Positions 58,045 to 64,000 of a DNA stretch of 64,000 nt are shown piece after piece. The position numbers and the translations under genes are program-made. Position 1 is the first letter of the stretch. Every line of letters begins with the position of its first letter. The notes below the pieces were generated by a model, which was not told the origin of the DNA, searched no databases, and saw only the letters and a program-made list of their open reading frames with translations. Origin of the DNA: Heterobilharzia americana (taxonomy: Eukaryota > Platyhelminthes > Trematoda > Strigeidida > Schistosomatidae); the NCBI GenBank assembly GCA_944470555.2, contig OX104127.1:52566934-52630933 (forward strand), written 5' to 3'.

Positions 58045-58560
58045 GGTAATTTCTGGTTCTTCTGTAAAATATGACTCAGACTCTTTGATCCTGATTGCTA
58101 CTACTTTTGCAGTTTGAAGAATCCTGAGCCAAGTACCTTAAGGCAAGTTGATGGGAACGCAGTACAGAATAGAAAACGACTCATTCATATTCACTTCATG
58201 GTTTGTTTCAATCAAATGAGGTCTTTGCTACACTTTTACTTAGCCGTGCTGGAGTTTTGTCCACGAGAACAGAAAATTAAATTCCTAGAGTAGTGACTTC
58301 ACAGAAGCAGTCGAACTCATAAGCACAACAAAAACTGACCAGTCTGGGCTATTCATCTTTCAGTCTTGGTGTTACAATTAGGCGTGTGGGAGACAAAATT
58401 TGTTATTTACCAGCATTGAAAGTTCTCTTAACCGACCTGCGTAGTTTGCGAATTAGTAACTGGCTGAGCATGTCACCTCTAGATTGTACTAGAAGGTATA
58501 GTGGCTTATAGCTGTCTGTTGGAATATCCTTTCTTGCCATTTCTGTAACCTAAAGTTTCC
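58045..58560 (-). pseudogene. Penelope-like endonuclease end, minus strand, decayed
   Basis: Minus-strand reading: LLVQSRGDMLSQLLIRKLRRS (the FKGD-type block), VKRTFNAGK, TRLIVTPRLKD, then YEFDCFCEV (start of the GIY-YIG region, degraded), TPARLSKSVAK, FSILYCVPINLP and LRILQTAKVVAIRIKESE (the EALAIR block). The order matches the end of a PLE. The endonuclease active site is not readable and stops occur throughout. Confidence 0.7.
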
Positions 58561-58569
58561 ACCGAATTT

Positions 58570-59023
58570 GTTTTATACTGAAAGGGGACGAAAATGAGAG
58601 AATATATGCGTTACCCCGTCCACGAACTTTTCCTAAATGAATTCCTCTTTATTGAAAAGAATACTCATTATTCACTCATCTGTTCACTATGATGTAACAT
58701 GAACTTTACTGTACATCTTATTAAAATACACCGAAAAGACTGCAAAATGCGATGATTCATAGGTAGGCGAAAATCTTTAATGCAAGGCTCCTTCGTTGAA
58801 CGTGGTTTGAAAACTCTATATTTACCGAAAAATATGAATATTCCAATGTACAAAGAGATAACGTTTTACTTTGAAATCCTCAGTCCTTCAGTACTTACTT
58901 GTGATTTCAGCACTGAAAGACGTGGTTTCAGATCGTTAAGTCACAGATACACTTCAGAGATGAATGCTAACAAGCGATGAACACACGTTCAACGCTTGTT
59001 GCTGACTGCCTTCAATCGACTAT

Positions 59024-59099
<76 letters not shown>

Positions 59100-60125
59100 T
59101 ACACTACTAAGTTTGATAACCCATTCAACCACGCTTTAATGGACCTCCCGCCGTTCATCTTAACTGAAACGAATGGTACCTTCAACCTATTTAAACTTTT
59201 CACTAGAGTAATATGTAAAAGCCTGTCGGATTCTTCTCTGCAAAATTACTCAGAAACTGGGTATTTTATAGTAAATACCATAGTATTAGACTTCAATAAC
59301 TGTAATACGCTAATCTTTTCTTTAGAGTTCAAATCAGATGTTTGTGAATTAATATGGTCCATACTCTAGGCTAAATGCCTTTTCTCAGGCGTCAAAACTT
59401 CAATTATAGAAGAACACTTTGCTTAGCTCTTCATGAAGTTTTGCTTATAAACGAGTAAATCTAGCGAAGCAGAGGCGACCAACCTCGTTTAAGTATGCTG
59501 TAAGGAGTGAAACAGTTCACTGAATATATCCCGTATGCGTCTGCATTTGAATAGGTAATTTGTACATCTGATGACTAGTCTTAGTCCGCTAGTCACTCAA
59601 TCAATCGAAAGTTAAAAAAGTGCAATGCGTCTGCTCGCAACGCAAGTAGTAGCTTTTAGATATGTAATAATGAATCAAAATATTGTTATTTACTTCACAG
59701 CATGAGAGTAATTTTTGCTGCCCGCTGTACAGACTTCTACGTATTCAACACTCCTCCATTCTCAGAATGCTAATTGATATTTTAGGTGTGAACGTTAACA
59801 ACACATTAATTCTTCAGGTTCAGAACATATCGCACAGATCTTTTACCATGTCCTACTCAAAAGTGATAGAATGGTCTCAGTCTATCATTATTAATTGATG
59901 AATCATATCCATTTGTCTAGTGGGATTTGACTTAGTTTATTACAGAGGTACAAAATTCGTTCACCTAGCAAGCAATCTACTTAAATCAAGCAATTTTATT
60001 CTTTAGAGAAATTAATTTCTTCAGTCACTATTTTGTTATCTAGATAACTATTAAACACTTTTGTCGACGGTAATGATGAAAGAAAAACTTGCTGCTATCT
60101 GCGCAACTCCAATTAGTTTTATTTC
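58570..60125. other. No recognised gene; contains a long TA repeat
   Basis: AT-rich DNA. Apart from the microsatellite at 59029 I see no repeat or supportable exon. Confidence 0.5.
59029..59096. repeat. Long (TA)n microsatellite
   Basis: About 68 bases of uninterrupted TA. It is the longest simple repeat in the window and likely polymorphic in length. Confidence 0.97.
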
Positions 60126-60129
60126 GTGG

Positions 60130-60400
60130 TTTATGGGAATTAGGTGGTTTTAAATTGGTATTCATCATAAACTGACATCGGTTAGGGGAACACTGAAAAC
60201 CTGTGAGCACGGGACAACTGTTTCGTCCTAGTACCGGGCTCCTCGGCAATGTGCATCCATGACTCCATTCCCCAGGAATCGAACTCAGGGCCTTAAGGTT
60301 TCGTAGCCAGCAAGTTACCATTGACCCACTGCATCGGAATCCAATGATACATATTTCCTACTTCTGTCAGTTCACGACATAGTGTGACCACTATCCAGTG
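60130..60400 (-). repeat. SINE family D, minus strand, of a head-to-head pair
   Basis: On the minus strand: cttctgtcag link, tRNA-like promoter (cggaatccaatgatac, box B region at about 60275), a hammerhead remnant (core CCGAGGA, GAAA kept, stem III CAGTTG) and a tail (ggtattcatcataaactg). The core U4 is C, so it is inactive. Confidence 0.8.
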
Positions 60401-60401
60401 T

Positions 60402-60665
60402 CATCACGTGGTGATGGTTGAGCCATGTCGTGAACTGACAGAAGTAGGAAATATGGATCACTGGATTCCGACCCAGTGACTCAATGGTAATGTGGTGGCC
60501 ACGGACCCTGAAGGTGCTGGATTCGATCCCTGGAAGGCAGGGTCATGGATGGTCACTTTTGAGGAGTCGCGCACTGAAACAAGATAGATGTCCAGTGCTC
60601 CCGGGTTTACAATGTTCCTCCAAGTGACATCATCCCATGACGGATTCCAACTTGAAATGCAGCTG
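60402..60665 (+). repeat. SINE family D, plus strand, of a head-to-head pair
   Basis: gtcgtgaactgacagaag (about 60426), gacccagtgactcaatgg (box A), gattcgatccctgg (box B), a degraded hammerhead (core TTGAGGA, stem II lost) and a tail (catcccatgacggattcc). The pair meets at about 60398-60412, where catcac and gtgatg form a short hairpin. Confidence 0.8.
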
Positions 60666-60669
60666 GTAA

Positions 60670-61175
60670 ACCGAAAGCCAGGGCTACTGATTGTTGTTAT
60701 TTTAACCACATTTGCGAAAGCATTTATTCACTCCTCCATCAAACGACATTTTAAAACACAGGACTAAAGGAACTCTCGTATAACAAGGTCTGCATAAACT
60801 ATCTAGTTTACTGCAAACATCAAGTCCATAATAGTCGCAAAATGTGCTGGAAGAGTTCCTTTATAACATTAGTAGCTTTAGTAATAATTCCACCGTGGTT
60901 AGGAAATCAAAGAGAGTTTTTCTGAACATTTTTTTGTGCATAACGCAGGTTACTGTAATGCCAGTGAAGGTAACGTAAGACTGTAAGTGCGTCATTACTA
61001 GTAGTGACAATAATAATCACCTTATTCCAAACTAAACTTCTGACACAATTCCGAATTCTCGGTGTGTAATATTTCAACTCAAATTGACCCCACTGAAACA
61101 TTTTAGGTAGTAACAACTACGACATTAAACTATGTGTCAAAGGATTATCAAAATTTTGCCGATAGATGTCAAAGC
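60670..61175. other. No recognised feature
   Basis: AT-rich sequence. Confidence 0.5.
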
Positions 61176-61179
61176 TCTA

Positions 61180-61860
61180 AGCAATATCACGTTGATATTT
61201 GAATAAAGATAACAAGCAAAGATGGTACAATGCAGGATTTAAGTAGTTAAAGCGAAGACTAATTTATGCCATCCACTCCTAGCCTCCTTAGCTAAAGTAT
61301 TCAACAAAAGACTTTACTGGAATTCAGCAAGATAAGAGACGACAAGTAAAGACAGAGAGAAAGGCTTAATCCAAGCCAGATAATAGTGGATTTGCTTTCT
61401 GCAGTAATTCCATCAATATTACGAGAGTCACAGAACCGAAGTGGATAACTCAAGCATTCTGTAAGTCTAAGACTAGAGGCAACAACCTGAGATTTATTGG
61501 CGTTTAGCATGAGGCAATTTTGAGATTATTCTTCAGTTCCAGTCAAGACACCATTCTTTTTAGAAAAGCCTGACTGAGAAATAGTTGGCTCAGATGTTGT
61601 CAGGTTATTAGCTTACTAAACAAACTTGGTTTTAGGAGGATGAGTTAATCCAATCAAGAATAAAAAACAACCCCTTGATGTCTTTCAGCTTCAGTAAGAT
61701 ATGAAGTCAAGCGATTACAGAAACATGAGAATGCAGCAATGTTGCAAGTCAAATTTCAATCTGTGTTTTGTTAAGCTTGTACAGTAAGAAATGTTTATGG
61801 GAATGCAGTTAAACAGAAACCTGTAGTCTAAGCAACAACACTTAGAGCCATCGTCTGAAA
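61180..61860 (-). pseudogene. Ancient non-LTR reverse transcriptase remnant
   Basis: Minus-strand reading, largely in one frame: YKLNK, a weak SYLTE block (in another frame), GCFLFLIGLTHPPKTKFV (matching the GxVLGPLLF..INDLP region), two stops, ANNLTTSEPT where the active-site ADD is expected, then after a stop QNCLMLNANKSQVV (the LN..K block) and LRFCDSRNIDG. Both catalytic aspartates are Asn. The order of blocks is that of a Jockey/CR1-like RT. It is old and strongly decayed. Confidence 0.5.
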
Positions 61861-61864
61861 TGGA

Positions 61865-62585
61865 AGCAACATAAAGCTAAACGGGGAGACCATTAGAGGT
61901 AATTTTACCGTGTTCATAAGCAAACTACTTTGAATCTTGAGCAGGTTCCAACTCAAATGAAAGTAGTTTTGCCACTGTTTTTTCCAAAAGGAGTATTTAT
62001 AGCACTAGGCCTAAAATTGATATCTGGTGCAGAAGTTGCCTTAGTTTCAGGTACAGTAATTATGTATTTCTTCCAAACAGCCTGGGTTCATTTTTGGAAA
62101 GTTATGCATGAGCGCCATCTGTAAGAGGGTTACACATTCTGAGTTTATCAAATATCTAGATTCGTAAAGACCAGGTTCAAAGGAGGCAAGGTTAATTGGA
62201 CTCATACCTCTACAAAGCATCCCCGATTTGAGGCATTAAAGTACACAATGACTCACTACTGTAAATCAAATTATATAGAAAACATTTCACTTTTGACATA
62301 GCATGAAGCTTATCTCTCTGGTAAAAACAGTTAAATATAAAGCTTAGATAAATATTTGCTAACTGTGCCTTTTTAGATTACAACACGAAAGGTGAATAAA
62401 AGACTACATTTAAATCAGTGAAGTGACAGAATTTGAGAACTATGTTGCTACTATTACTAAGAAGCGAACGAATGACTTCAACCTGAAGCTATGTAAAAGC
62501 TTGAAGTCTATAACTAAAGTAACAGCCTTCCCATAGTGTCCTGAAAAATATGTATTCAACTTTCTAATATATCACTGTCGGCAAT
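61865..62585. other. No recognised feature
   Basis: AT-rich sequence. An open frame at 61930-62124 encodes a hydrophobic peptide with no recognised domain. Confidence 0.5.
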
Positions 62586-62589
62586 TTTT

Positions 62590-64000
62590 TAAGTGCAAAT
62601 CTTGTCACTTGGACCTAAATTCTGTGATGTAACTTCAAAAGTCGATGAGCTCCACATGAAAGTCCAGTTCGAAAATCTTATTAGCCAAACCAAGGATCTA
62701 GTTCCAGTTTCATTCGATGATGTTAACCATTTCAAATCAACAGTTTTAAATTGCTGTCTGGACTATATAAACAGAAAACCCAGCTATCGACATGTTTTGT
62801 CAAAAGAAAATCGAAATCAATTAATTGAACTAAAGAAAAATGAAAATCTCGTCATGATACGCCCGGACAAAGGCTCTCGAATAGTTCTACTAAACAAATC
62901 GGACTATTTGGAAATACTCTCACTCATTCTATCCGACGAAAATAAATTCTTAAAACAGATAACAGAAAGATTCTACTGAACAAGCAGAGCTGAAATTGTT
63001 GAAAACATTGAAGAAAATAAGAGTTGAATCATTCATTAGCGAAAAAGTATGCGAACAACTTCACCCATCAGGTTCTACGATCTCCCGTCTATACGGTCTC
63101 CCTAAAATACACAAAGAAGGCATCCCACTCCATCCAATACCACATATGATAAATTCTTTATATTATTCAATCGCGAAATAGCTGATGGAAATGCTAGAAC
63201 CTGTAAAGAATGGGCTTTTGAATTACAGTCTCCGTGTCACATCTGATTTTGTTGACTCAATAAAGAATATCAATTTGGCGGGTAAAAGAATGATTTCACT
63301 GGATGTCGTGTCCCTCTTTACAAATGTCCCACTGACAGGAACCATCTACTTGCTATGCGAATTCATTCAAGGTCATAACATAGGTGTTGGTTTCCCAACT
63401 AACTACCTAAAGGAGCTTCTCCTTCGATGTACCTTCAACGTACACTTCAGATTTAATAATGAGATCTACAGGTAGATAGATGGTGTGGCGATGAGGTCTC
63501 CATTAGGACCTCCGCTAGCTGACTGCTTCATGGCAAGCCTGAAAAACACCAAATTATCATCAACAATCAATGAACTCCATGTCTACAAAAGACATGGATG
63601 ATACGTTTGTAGTTTTTGATGAAAATATGAATCTTGCAAACCTGCTTCATACATTCAACGATGCTCAACTTTCAACCAAATTCACTCTACAATCAGGATC
63701 AAACTCAACCTTCCATTTTCTTGACGTTCAACTTCAAAGAAAAGACGATAATTCACTTCGTAGATCGATCTACAGAAAGCCTACATGGAATGGAAAATTT
63801 GCTAATTTTCAGAGTTCACTCCCCTTATGCAGGTAAAGAAATCTTATTCATTCACTTCCCTCGAGGATCAGCAAAATATGTACTAAGGACACGGTTGACG
63901 AAGAACTGCAAATACCTCGACGAACTCTAGCTGAAAACGGGTTCCCGCTCAGATTCACAGATAAGAAAATAAAACCAAAGAACCCAAGAGATCAAAGATA
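62590..64000 (+). pseudogene. Penelope-like element reverse transcriptase, runs off the window
   Basis: In order: LSLGPKFC (62600), MIRPDKGSRIVLLNKSDY (about 62855-62908), RLYGLPKIHK (about 63090), SLDVVSLFTNVPL (motif A, about 63297), DGVAMRSPLGPPLADCFM (motif B, about 63480), MDDTF (motif C, 63594-63608), FHFLDVQLQRKDD (about 63712), YRKPTWNGKF (about 63774), then the ICTKDTVDEELQ and LAENGFPLRF blocks to the end. Both catalytic aspartates of motif C are present. A frameshift lies between about 62960 and 62996 and another just before motif C (about 63585-63593). Stops occur at 62977, 63179, 63473 and 63834. The GIY-YIG endonuclease should lie beyond the window. Confidence 0.88.

Noticed and set aside
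58977..59369. 130-codon open frame across the TA repeat
   Set aside because: The frame is carried by the (TA)n microsatellite, read as an Ile-Tyr run, and has no domain.
59569..59640. Hammerhead candidate starting at ctgatga near 59570
   Set aside because: There is no correctly placed GAAA after a stem II, and the flanks do not pair.
61930..62124. Membrane protein exon
   Set aside because: The short hydrophobic frame starts with a non-ATG codon, has no recognised family and lies beside RT fossils.
1..64000. CRISPR array, bacterial operons or phage genes
   Set aside because: There are no spaced direct repeats of CRISPR type and no compact coding. The sequence is eukaryotic and repeat-rich.

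Overview
The window looks like gene-poor, AT-rich nuclear DNA of a flatworm, most probably a schistosome (blood fluke). Three things point there: RTE-clade non-LTR retrotransposons of the SR2/SjR2 kind, Penelope-like elements (PLEs) with GIY-YIG endonuclease domains, and tRNA-related SINEs carrying minimal hammerhead ribozymes of the Schistosoma Sm-alpha type. The family assignments come from protein motifs and repeat structure read by eye; the species is not determined. No host gene is identified with confidence. Two short minus-strand reading frames (29.7-30.1 kb and 35.7-36.0 kb) are listed as weak exon candidates.

Layout. 1-6.8 kb: unique AT-rich DNA with degraded D-family SINEs. 6.85-10.10 kb: a full-length minus-strand RTE element bounded by a perfect 16-bp target-site duplication but broken by frameshifts and stops. 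10.5-13.7 kb: SINE copies. 14.0-16.4 kb: a 5'-truncated, decayed RTE on the plus strand. 17.5-22.0 kb: a dense cluster holding a reverse-transcriptase (RT) remnant, a minus-strand PLE, SINE D copies with ribozyme-like folds, and an RTE 5' fragment. 22.0-26.2 kb: nothing recognised. 26.2-26.8 kb: two RTE fragments in opposite orientation. 28.4-29.3 kb: SINEs A and B. 33.3-34.5 kb: a 5'-truncated RTE on the minus strand. 38.9-46.2 kb: SINEs A and B, a PLE (44.1-45.0 kb) and an abutting RTE 3' end. 49.4-52.6 kb: SINE A with a nearly complete hammerhead, a PLE end in inverted-plus-sense configuration, SINE C, and a 460-bp element with long inverted repeats. 53.4-56.8 kb: a nearly full-length decayed RTE. 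58.0-58.6 kb: a minus-strand PLE endonuclease end. 59.03 kb: a 68-bp TA repeat. 60.1-60.7 kb: a head-to-head SINE D palindrome. 61.2-61.9 kb: an ancient RT remnant. 62.6 kb to the end: a PLE RT that runs out of the window.

How the parts work together. The autonomous elements (RTE and PLE copies) encode the reverse transcriptase and endonuclease functions that can mobilise elements like themselves and possibly the SINEs. Four tRNA-like SINE families (labelled A-D here) litter the window, and three of them (A, C, D) carry a hammerhead ribozyme motif just downstream of the tRNA-like promoter. Inverted SINE pairs are frequent, and every pair I could orient has its tails facing outward (5' to 5'). 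The ribozyme-bearing SINEs and this inversion bias are the most interesting content. Boundaries are approximate unless a target-site duplication is given.
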